64,000 nucleotides of DNA from Mucilaginibacter_A sp041088075. GTDB taxonomy: Bacteria > Bacteroidota > Bacteroidia > Sphingobacteriales > Sphingobacteriaceae. The position numbers and the translations under genes are program-made. Shown here one piece after another: positions 27,774 to 34,958 of the stretch (position 1 is its first letter; every line of letters begins with the position of its first letter). Location of the stretch: positions 1 through 64,000 of the forward strand of contig NZ_JBGCVY010000065.1 of the NCBI RefSeq assembly GCF_041088075.1, read 5' to 3'. A model generated the notes under the pieces. It ran no database searches. It was not told the origin of the DNA and saw nothing but the letters and a program-made list of their open reading frames with translations.

Positions 27774-29138
27774 ATGAGAAAATTCGGACTAATCATTGCG
27801 TTACTGATCAGTGCTGTTTTTATGGCACAAAATTTAGTGCAGGCACAAACCACCAATCTTTTTGATGGCAAAACTTTAAACGGCTGGGAGCGTAAGGCCG
27901 GGACTGCAGACTATAAAGCCGAAAACGGCGAAATTGTAGGCACAACGGTCATCAATTCGGGCAACAGTTTTTTGGTAACAAAAGCAGCATACCGTGATTT
28001 TGTACTTAATTTGGATGCGAAGATCGAAAGCGCCGAAAGCAACTCCGGAGTCCAGATCAGGAGCCACTACAATACCGAAGGCCACAACGGAAAAGTTTAC
28101 GGCCGTCAGGTAGAAATTGATCCTTCGGCACGTGCCTGGTCGGGCGGTGTTTACGATGAAGACCGGCGCCAATGGCTGTACCCGGTAGATTTAAACGCCA
28201 AAGCAAAAACCGCTTTTAAAGTTGGCCAATACAACCATATCAAAATTGAATGTATCGGCAACGAAACCAAAACCTGGATCAACAATATTCCGGTTGCTTA
28301 TGTGGTTGATACCATTGACCGCGAAGGCTTTATCGGTCTGCAGGTACATGCCGTTACCACCGCAGCGCAGGCCGGCAAAAAAGTGTATTTTAAAAATATC
28401 CGCATCCAAACATCCAACTTAAAACCAAGTGCTTTTCCGGCGGATATTTATGTGGTAAACAACGTGCCCAACTTCATCAACGGTTACGAAAAAACGCACG
28501 GCTGGAAACTGCTGTTCAACGGAAAAAATTCGGAAGGCTGGAGAAGCGCGACGGCAGAAACCTTCCCGGCAAAAGGCTGGAAAATTGAAGACGGGTTGAT
28601 GACCGTTTTAAATTCTGCGGGAAAAGAAGCGGCCAACGGCGGGGATATTGTTACCACCGGTTTGTACAGCGCATTTGATGTTTCTTTTGATTTTAAACTC
28701 ACGCCTGGCGCCAACAGCGGCCTGAAATATTTTGTAACGCTGAAGGAAAAAACAGAAGGTTCGGCCATCGGGCTGGAATACCAGGTTTTGGACGATGAGT
28801 TGCACCCGGACGCAAAACTGGGCCGCGACGGCGACCGCACGCTGGCTTCTTTGTACGATTTAATAACGGCTAAAAAGCAAGCGCGTTTCATCCATCCGAT
28901 TGGCGCCTGGAATACCGGCCGCGTGGTGGTTTACCCCAACAACCACGTGGAACATTACCTTAACGGGTTGAAAGTTTTGGAATACGACCGCGGCTCCAAA
29001 GAGTTTGAACATTTGGTCAGCCTCAGCAAGTACCATATCTGGCCCAATTTTGGCGAGGCCAAGGCCGGCCATTTGCTGCTGCAAGACCATGGCAACCAGG
29101 TTTCCTTCCGCAGTATCAAAATCAAAGAGTTACACTAA
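27774..29138 (+). CDS. Two-domain DUF1080 protein (3-keto-disaccharide hydrolase family)
   Basis: The 454-residue secreted protein has a signal peptide (LIIALLISAVFMAQNLVQAQ). Two tandem DUF1080 beta-sandwich domains follow. The first opens NLFDGKTLNGWERK (about residue 27) and the second LFNGKNSEGWRSA (about 245). Both contain the family core NSGVQIRSHY or NSGLKYFVTL. Pfam names this family 3-keto-disaccharide hydrolase, after enzymes that cleave oxidised glycosides. I chose the ATG at 27774, which directly precedes the signal peptide. It is the first gene of a tight operon with the Gfo/Idh/MocA and DUF6807 genes. Confidence 0.92.
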   Translation: MRKFGLIIALLISAVFMAQNLVQAQTTNLFDGKTLNGWERKAGTADYKAENGEIVGTTVINSGNSFLVTKAAYRDFVLNLDAKIESAESNSGVQIRSHYNTEGHNGKVYGRQVEIDPSARAWSGGVYDEDRRQWLYPVDLNAKAKTAFKVGQYNHIKIECIGNETKTWINNIPVAYVVDTIDREGFIGLQVHAVTTAAQAGKKVYFKNIRIQTSNLKPSAFPADIYVVNNVPNFINGYEKTHGWKLLFNGKNSEGWRSATAETFPAKGWKIEDGLMTVLNSAGKEAANGGDIVTTGLYSAFDVSFDFKLTPGANSGLKYFVTLKEKTEGSAIGLEYQVLDDELHPDAKLGRDGDRTLASLYDLITAKKQARFIHPIGAWNTGRVVVYPNNHVEHYLNGLKVLEYDRGSKEFEHLVSLSKYHIWPNFGEAKAGHLLLQDHGNQVSFRSIKIKELH

Positions 29139-29162
29139 TTTTTACCCGATAAAAGAAGTATG
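29133..29162 (+). repeat. Repeat variant filling an operon spacer and overlapping a start codon
   Basis: TAAAAGAAGTAT at 29150-29161 is preceded by CACTAATTTTTACCCGA. The last bases AT are the first two of the ATG at 29160-29162. The preceding stop codon (29136-29138) also lies inside the unit, so the whole 21-bp spacer is repeat, and AGAAG sits where a ribosome site would be, although very close to the ATG. Confidence 0.88.
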
Positions 29163-30515
29163 GAAAATTCTCGTCGTCAGTTTATCAAACAAGCTGCCCT
29201 GGCCGGTGCCGGTGTTATGGTTTCTAAAGTTGGCTGGAGCGCGCAAAGCTACAACCGGATTATTGGTGCCAATGACCGGGTTCGGGTTGGCGCAGTTGGG
29301 TTTTCCGACAGGCACAGAAGCACGCACATGCCTTGTTTTATGAACCACTACAAAGAACTGAACTTTGATTTTGTGGCCGTATCCGACATTTGGAACAAAA
29401 GAAGGGAAACCGGCGCGGCCATGTGGAAAGAAAAAATGGGGCATGATGTGGCCGCCTGCCGCAACAACGAAGAAATGTACGATAAAAAACTGGTGGACGC
29501 TGTTTTTGTAGGCACAGCCGATTTCCAACATGCTTTACACGCCATGGAAGCGGTAAAAGCCGGTTGCGATGTGTATTGCGAAAAGCCTTTTGCAGAAACC
29601 ATGGAAGACAACCGGAATGCATTAAAAGCCATTAAAGCAACAGACCGGATTGTGCAGATTGGTTCGCAACGCAGGAGCGGCAGCAATTATCAGGCAGCCA
29701 ACGAGTTTATCCGTTCCGGGAAGTTTGGGCCGATCACGATGGTAGAACTTACCTGGAACGTAAACCAGCCGGGAAGATGGCGACGGCCAAAAGAAGTGCC
29801 TTTGCTGAAAGAAGAAGACACCGACTGGAAACGCTTTTTGATGAACCGTCCGCATGATACTTTCGACCCGAGAAAATACTTAGAGTTCCGTTTGTTCTGG
29901 CCATATTCATCCGGTTTGCCCGGCCAATGGATGAGCCACCAAATTGATACCGTGCATTGGTTTACCGGTTTGCAGCATCCGCGCAGCGTAGTGGCCAACG
30001 GCGGGATTTATGCCTGGAAAGACGGCCGCAAAAACTGGGACACGATTTCCGCGGTTTTTGATTATGGCCCAATGGCTGATCCTGCAAATGGTTTCCAGGT
30101 TACTTTTTCTTCGCGGATGCACAACGGCGATGACAACCCGGCCGAAATTTATTATTCCAACGGCGGCGAGCTTAACCTCAACACCAACAAAGTTTCGCCC
30201 ACAGGCGGCTTAACCAAAAACTTTGCAGCGGCAATGGGCATGCAGCCCAATTTATTGCCCGAACTAAGTTTGTCCAACACCGAAAAAGTAGTGTCTTCTG
30301 CCAATACCGGCGGTGATGTGCTGACTTCCAACCATGTGCGCAACTGGATGGAATGTATCCGCAGCCGCAAACAGCCCCACGCGCCGGTTGAAGCAGGCTA
30401 CAGCCATTCTATCGCTACCATCATGACGAACGCCGCCGTGCACACCGGCCAAAAAGTTACGTTTGACGAACGGACGCAGGAAGTAATGGCTGGCGGCAAA
30501 GCATTTAAATATTAA
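29160..30515 (+). CDS. Tat-exported Gfo/Idh/MocA family oxidoreductase
   Basis: The 451-residue protein has a twin-arginine-type signal (NSRRQFIKQAALAGAGVMVS). The Rossmann domain starts VRVGAVGFSDRHRS, and the EKPFAET motif sits near residue 142. A large C-terminal domain follows, with HQIDTVHWFTGLQHP near residue 263. Exported members of this subgroup oxidise or reduce glycosides using bound NAD(H). It lies 21 bp after DUF1080 and 20 bp before DUF6807. The three together suggest oxidative cleavage of glycosides through 3-keto intermediates in the periplasm. Confidence 0.93.
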   Translation: MENSRRQFIKQAALAGAGVMVSKVGWSAQSYNRIIGANDRVRVGAVGFSDRHRSTHMPCFMNHYKELNFDFVAVSDIWNKRRETGAAMWKEKMGHDVAACRNNEEMYDKKLVDAVFVGTADFQHALHAMEAVKAGCDVYCEKPFAETMEDNRNALKAIKATDRIVQIGSQRRSGSNYQAANEFIRSGKFGPITMVELTWNVNQPGRWRRPKEVPLLKEEDTDWKRFLMNRPHDTFDPRKYLEFRLFWPYSSGLPGQWMSHQIDTVHWFTGLQHPRSVVANGGIYAWKDGRKNWDTISAVFDYGPMADPANGFQVTFSSRMHNGDDNPAEIYYSNGGELNLNTNKVSPTGGLTKNFAAAMGMQPNLLPELSLSNTEKVVSSANTGGDVLTSNHVRNWMECIRSRKQPHAPVEAGYSHSIATIMTNAAVHTGQKVTFDERTQEVMAGGKAFKY

Positions 30516-30518
30516 GGA

Positions 30519-30530
30519 TAAAAGAAGCAT
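30519..30530 (+). repeat. Repeat core in the operon spacer
   Basis: An exact core lies in the 20-bp spacer between the Gfo/Idh/MocA stop and the DUF6807 ATG. Only the core is present, without the CACCAATTTTTA half. Confidence 0.85.
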
Positions 30531-30535
30531 CGGCA

Positions 30536-31585
30536 ATGAAAAAATATTTGAAATACTTAGCGGTTTGCGCCATCGGCACGTCGTTTTTTTCGGCTGCTTT
30601 TGCCCAATCCAATGAAATGGTGAAGGTGCTGAAAGAGGCCAATAAAAATAAAATTGATGTGTTTATCGGCAACAAACCTTTTACCAGCTTTTTGTACCCG
30701 GATACATTGGAAAAGCCGGTTTTGTACCCGGTTTTTACGGCTGAAGGAACGGATGTAACCCGCGGTTTTCCTTTAAACCCCAAGTCTGGCGACCCAACCG
30801 ACCATCCGCATCACATTGGTATTTGGTTTAATTTTGAGAATGTGAACGGGCTGGATTTCTGGAACAATTCTTACGCCATCCCAAAGGAGAAAAAAAGCCA
30901 GTATGGCTGGATCAAAACCGATAAAATCCTCGACCTAAAAAGCGGTGCAAAAGGTATATTGGCGTACCATGCCAACTGGGTGAACCAACAAAATTCGATT
31001 TTACTGGAAGAAACAACCCGGTTTGAATTTACACAAGTTGGCCATAATCGCCTGATTGACCGGACAACTACCTTAAAGGCCAACACCGATGTTAATTTTA
31101 CCGATGCCAAAGATGGTTTGTTGGGGATGCGGCTGGCACATCAACTGCAAATGCCGACCAAAGAAGACCAAAAATTTACAGACGATAAAGGAAATGTAAC
31201 CGTAGTAAAAGGCGGAACGGACAACGTGGCCACAGGAAACTACCTCACCAGCGAAGGCAAAACCGGAAACGATGCCTGGAGCACGCGCGGCAACTGGTGC
31301 AAAGTTTACGGCAAAATGGGAGCGGATTCGGTAAGTGTAGTCATCATTGATCATCCGCAAAACCCCAACTATCCAACCTTTTGGCATGCGCGCGGCTATG
31401 GCTTGTTTGCCGCAAACCCGCTTGGCGAAAAGGTTTTTACCAACGGCAAAAGCGCAAAAAATTTGCAGTTAAAAAAAGGGCAATCGGTTACTTTTCGTTA
31501 CCGAATTGTGGTTGAGGAAGGGAAGAACAGCATTTCTACGGCCCAAATTAAAAAGTTTACGGCTGATTTTGCCCGAAAAAATTAG
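30536..31585 (+). CDS. DUF6807 (PmoA-like) secreted protein
   Basis: The 349-residue protein has a signal peptide ending FSAAFAQ. The core block SGDPTDHPHHIGIWFNFENV (about residues 82-101), followed by GLDFW, is the conserved His-rich region of the family often annotated as methane oxygenase PmoA. That name is misleading: the fold is a beta-sandwich related to galactose mutarotase-type proteins. It is the last gene of the three-gene operon. Its role in glycoside handling is inferred from context. Confidence 0.88.
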   Translation: MKKYLKYLAVCAIGTSFFSAAFAQSNEMVKVLKEANKNKIDVFIGNKPFTSFLYPDTLEKPVLYPVFTAEGTDVTRGFPLNPKSGDPTDHPHHIGIWFNFENVNGLDFWNNSYAIPKEKKSQYGWIKTDKILDLKSGAKGILAYHANWVNQQNSILLEETTRFEFTQVGHNRLIDRTTTLKANTDVNFTDAKDGLLGMRLAHQLQMPTKEDQKFTDDKGNVTVVKGGTDNVATGNYLTSEGKTGNDAWSTRGNWCKVYGKMGADSVSVVIIDHPQNPNYPTFWHARGYGLFAANPLGEKVFTNGKSAKNLQLKKGQSVTFRYRIVVEEGKNSISTAQIKKFTADFARKN

Positions 31586-31587
31586 GG

Positions 31588-31599
31588 TAAAAGAAGCAT
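31588..31599 (+). repeat. Repeat core downstream of the operon
   Basis: An exact core starts three bases after the DUF6807 stop codon, between two convergent genes. Confidence 0.85.
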
Positions 31600-31627
31600 T
31601 TGCTGAATGGTAAAAAGCTGCTGTTTA

Positions 31628-32389
31628 TTAGGCAGCTTTTTCTGGCATTTCCCGGTATATTTTTCCATCCAATTCACAACCACCTTTAGCATGATGAGGA
31701 TGGTCAGCCAAAATAGTTGGATCCTGTGGATTTACATTAAACTTAGGTTTTCCCCACTGTTTAAAAAAGAATGCCACACCTTTTTTTCCGCATTCGGCTT
31801 TTACAAAATCAATCCAGTCTTTTTGAACGGGCCTTGCTTTGTGGCCGGATTCCCCGCCAACTATTACCCAGTTAATTTTTTCTAGATCCAAACTTTTAAC
31901 CGGTGCAATTAAAGGTTCTATGGAGAGGAATTTAATTGCAGCGTTAGTTTTAGATAAGTCGTTTATCCGAAAAGTATAATCTTCACTTTCTACGGAAACG
32001 CCCATCCAGATATTACTTGTCCAATTTAATTCAGTTGATAATTCCAATAACCTTTCAGATCGTTTGGTCAATATTTGATAAATATGTTGAGGTGTTTTGT
32101 TCATTACGGCAAAGACAGCTTTGATAAATTCAACCGGAACTTCAGGATGAAAAAGATCGCTCATGGAATTAACAAAAACTACTTTTGGTTTTTTCCAGGT
32201 GAAAGGAATATTCAAAGCATTGGTATGTGTACGAATGTTAAAGCCATCTTTGTACTTTTCAATGCCCATCGCTTTTAACCGCCTGGACATTACTTCTGCA
32301 TAGCAAAATTTGCAACCCGGACTAATTTTATTGCAACCTGTTACCGGGTTCCATGTTAGTTCTGTCCATTCTATATTTGATTGTGCCAT
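31628..32389 (-). CDS. DUF5131 (phage Gp37/Gp68-like) three-Cys protein
   Basis: The 253-residue protein begins with IEWTELTWNPVTGC, then KISPGCKFCYAE. Cys19, Cys26 and Cys29 form the C-x6-C-x2-C motif for which the partner TcmP was named. The motif and the following TIM-barrel-like strands recall radical SAM enzymes, though the spacing is not the canonical C-x3-C-x2-C. Family members occur in phages and islands. Its start codon overlaps the TcmP stop codon by one base, so the pair is translationally coupled. Function is unknown. Confidence 0.88.
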   Translation of the reverse strand: MAQSNIEWTELTWNPVTGCNKISPGCKFCYAEVMSRRLKAMGIEKYKDGFNIRTHTNALNIPFTWKKPKVVFVNSMSDLFHPEVPVEFIKAVFAVMNKTPQHIYQILTKRSERLLELSTELNWTSNIWMGVSVESEDYTFRINDLSKTNAAIKFLSIEPLIAPVKSLDLEKINWVIVGGESGHKARPVQKDWIDFVKAECGKKGVAFFFKQWGKPKFNVNPQDPTILADHPHHAKGGCELDGKIYREMPEKAA

Positions 32390-33228
32390 TATAATTTATA
32401 ATTTGGTTTGATGACATCATTGGCAATCTTTAAAGCTGCTGTATTATTAGTTGCCATCATAAAGTGATACATAATTGAATTATTACTATTGCGCATCACA
32501 AATGATTGTGAAACAAATTCAAAAACTGTTTTTAATCTTTGCGTGTATAAAACACCAGCTTTTTGAATAGCGCTTTTTTCTTTATTCACAAAAGTTTCGT
32601 TTCCAAATAAAGTATTAACAGTTGTCTTAGAATAAAAATGATTAATTATTTCACTTCTTGGCAAACCTAAAAATTGCTCTAATTTATTTAACCAGGCATC
32701 AGAAATATTACCATCAGTTTTTAACAACCTGTTTACTCCTAACCCCGTTGGCACTAATATCCATAAATCTACCCCTAAACCTTTTAAAGACTCAATGGAG
32801 TTCCAGTTAACAGACATTCCGTACGGATCAATAAAAGCAAGTGCCCTGTAATTAATATCTCTTTTTAAAAAGTTAGCCATATCAAACAACTTTGTATTGC
32901 AATCACCTTTTACTACAAAAGCATTGTCTTTATTGGGATAGTTGATTTTTATGTTTTGTTTAAGTGCTTCGAAATACTCATCTTCTTTCTCAACAAAGTA
33001 ATAAATATCAAATGGTTCTGGCTGTTCAATATCTAAAATTCTTAATGCCGTACCTTTTACAGCTTCGTTATATTCATCAACTTCAATTAAACCAGAACCG
33101 GCGAAGCCATCAAAATATAATGTTTTTGCCCAAGATTGTTTATTCATAATAGTTAAGTATGCTTTTGCATAATCAACTACTATTTTCATCTTCGCTTCCG
33201 TCCAATTGCCACCAAATTGATTCATCAT
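32389..33228 (-). CDS. tcmP: Three-Cys-motif partner protein TcmP (SAM methyltransferase-like)
   Basis: The 279-residue protein has a methyltransferase-like motif I (YFDGFAGSG, residues 38-46). A DPPY-like motif, FIDPYGM, is at residues 132-138, in the order expected for a class I SAM-binding fold. The name comes from its constant pairing with the three-Cys DUF5131 protein, which follows directly. The gene is AT-rich compared with its neighbours and sits between a sugar operon and pta-ackA, consistent with gene transfer. The substrate, perhaps nucleic acid, is not known. Confidence 0.85.
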   Translation of the reverse strand: MMNQFGGNWTEAKMKIVVDYAKAYLTIMNKQSWAKTLYFDGFAGSGLIEVDEYNEAVKGTALRILDIEQPEPFDIYYFVEKEDEYFEALKQNIKINYPNKDNAFVVKGDCNTKLFDMANFLKRDINYRALAFIDPYGMSVNWNSIESLKGLGVDLWILVPTGLGVNRLLKTDGNISDAWLNKLEQFLGLPRSEIINHFYSKTTVNTLFGNETFVNKEKSAIQKAGVLYTQRLKTVFEFVSQSFVMRNSNNSIMYHFMMATNNTAALKIANDVIKPNYKL

Positions 33229-33320
33229 AAAATCATTTCTGTAAATTTACTAAAGTAATTAGTATTTCTGATAATCATTTTTAATCAATACCTAATTCTC
33301 CCAATTTCCCAACTATCGCC

Positions 33321-33332
33321 ATGCTTCTTTTA
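33321..33332 (-). repeat. Solo repeat core
   Basis: ATGCTTCTTTTA is followed by GTAGCTAAAATTTGTTA, a degenerate tail. It is in the spacer between ackA and tcmP. Confidence 0.85.
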
Positions 33333-33427
33333 GTAGCTAAAATTTGTTAACCCCGTTCCACCTTCCGTTTACTTTTAGCTTTACCATTTTAATATTGTCC
33401 AAACCTTCATTGTCAACCACTTTTATT

Positions 33428-33505
33428 ATGCTTCTTTTATGCCACTAATTTAAGTATGCCGGTTTTTGCTTGACTTATTAAATTTATACCGATAAAAGAA
33501 GCATT
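33428..33505. repeat. Inverted pair of the repeat
   Basis: Cores at 33428-33439 (minus) and 33494-33505 (plus) bound a 78-bp unit ending 4 bp before the ackA stop codon. Confidence 0.9.
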
Positions 33506-33508
33506 GGT

Positions 33509-34723
33509 TTAACTCGTTATCCTTCCCCGTTCCACCAAATCAAAACATTGCTTGGCAATCTCCAATTCTTCATTCGTTGGCACAACCAAAATTTTTACTT
33601 TGGATTCGGTAGCGCTCAAATCCCGAATGCCTTTTTCGCGTTTTTGGTTCGCTTCTTCGTTCAGTTTGATGTTGAGGTAATCCATTTCGGCACAAACCAT
33701 TTTTCTAATTAACGCATCATTTTCTCCAACACCGGCGGTGAAAACGATAGCATCCAAACCATTCAACGCGGCGGCATAAGCGCCAATGTATTTTTTAATG
33801 CGGTAAGCATACATTTGGTAAGCCAATTTTGCATCTGCATTTCCTTCGTTCAAAGCTTTGGTAATATCGCGCATATCGCTGAAACCGGTCAGGCCCAACA
33901 TGCCGCTTTGTTTGTTTAGTAAATTGCTGATTTGGTTAACATCAAAACCCAACTGGTTAACCAAATAAAAAATAACGGTGGGATCAATATTTCCGGAACG
34001 CGTGCCCATTATCAAACCATCCAACGGCCCAAAACCCATGCTCGTATCAATCGCTTTACCTGCTTTGATCGCACTCATACTGCAGCCGTTGCCTAAGTGA
34101 ATGGTGATGTGTTTTGCGTCCGGTTTATTTAAATATTTATTGGTTTCATTGGAAACATACTTGTGGCTCGTTCCATGGAAACCATAAACGCGGATATTGT
34201 AATCGGTGTAATACGATTTGGGGATGGCGTAACGAAAAGCTTCGGCAGGCAAAGTCTGGAAAAAAGCCGTATCAAAAACAGCAATGTGCGTGGCTTTGGC
34301 AAAGATTTTTTCGGCCACTTCAATCCCCCGGTAAGCCGAAGGATTGTGCAAAGGCGCCAATTGAAAAGTATTTTTCAGCTTTTTTTTTACTTCCGGTGTG
34401 ATGATGGTGGTGGTGGTAAAATCTTCGCCACCGTGAACAATGCGGTGGCCCACAATTTCAATATCGTTTGGGTTTTGGATCACGCCGGTTTCCCGGTCCG
34501 TCAGCAAGCGGTTTACTTCTTTTAAAGCCGTTTTGTGGTCGGGTATTTCAAGCGTTTGGCTGATGCTAAAGTCCTGTCCGTTGATGGTGGTTTTATAGGT
34601 GATCACGGCGTTTTCCAAGCCAATCCTTTCCACCAAACCAATACAAACCGGCGCAGAAGAAGGCATTTTAAACAACTGGTATTTGATGGAGCTACTGCCC
34701 GAGTTGATGACAAAAATGTTCAT
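33509..34723 (-). CDS. ackA: Acetate kinase
   Basis: The 404-residue enzyme interconverts acetyl phosphate plus ADP and acetate plus ATP. It starts with the ASKHA-fold motif FVINSGSSSIKYQLF and has GHRIVHGG near residue 95, VFDTAFFQTLP, HLGNGCSM and GFGPLDGLIMGTRSGNIDP, all standard for AckA. Length is normal for the family. It follows pta on the same strand after 235 bp that hold three repeat copies and another palindrome, so co-transcription is not certain. Confidence 0.98.
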   Translation of the reverse strand: MNIFVINSGSSSIKYQLFKMPSSAPVCIGLVERIGLENAVITYKTTINGQDFSISQTLEIPDHKTALKEVNRLLTDRETGVIQNPNDIEIVGHRIVHGGEDFTTTTIITPEVKKKLKNTFQLAPLHNPSAYRGIEVAEKIFAKATHIAVFDTAFFQTLPAEAFRYAIPKSYYTDYNIRVYGFHGTSHKYVSNETNKYLNKPDAKHITIHLGNGCSMSAIKAGKAIDTSMGFGPLDGLIMGTRSGNIDPTVIFYLVNQLGFDVNQISNLLNKQSGMLGLTGFSDMRDITKALNEGNADAKLAYQMYAYRIKKYIGAYAAALNGLDAIVFTAGVGENDALIRKMVCAEMDYLNIKLNEEANQKREKGIRDLSATESKVKILVVPTNEELEIAKQCFDLVERGRITS

Positions 34724-34740
34724 ATTGATTTTAGTTGCTG

Positions 34741-34826
34741 ATGCTTCTTTTATCGGGTAAAAATTGGTGGGTGTCTATAACCTCTAATCGGTGGAAACAT
34801 TTAATTTATAGGTCTAAAAGAAGCAT
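34741..34826. repeat. Inverted pair of the repeat
   Basis: ATGCTTCTTTTA at 34741-34752 carries the long tail GTAAAAATTGGTG. TAAAAGAAGCAT is at 34815-34826. The unit lies between pta and ackA. Confidence 0.92.
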
Positions 34827-34828
34827 TG

Positions 34829-34916
34829 AATTGTCATCCTGAACTTATTTCAGGATCCCTCGTGAAAAGTAACAGCCTTTCTGATGAGATGCCGAAACAA
34901 GTTCGGCATGACAAAA
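34829..34916. repeat. Dispersed palindromic repeat (CATCCTGAA / CATGCCGAA type), copy 1
   Basis: Two short palindromes, ATCCTGAACTTATTTCAGGAT and ATGCCGAAACAAGTTCGGCAT, are separated by about 37 bp. The same arrangement occurs in reverse orientation at 38879-38963. The unit is non-coding. Confidence 0.8.
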
Positions 34917-34924
34917 TATAATTA

Positions 34925-34954
34925 CCCCAATTTTTAGGCGATAAAAGAAGCATC
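34925..34954 (+). repeat. Solo copy of the repeat
   Basis: The core is at 34942-34953, preceded by CCCCAATTTTTAGGCGA. It ends 5 bp before the pta stop codon. Confidence 0.9.
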
Positions 34955-34958
34955 AAAA

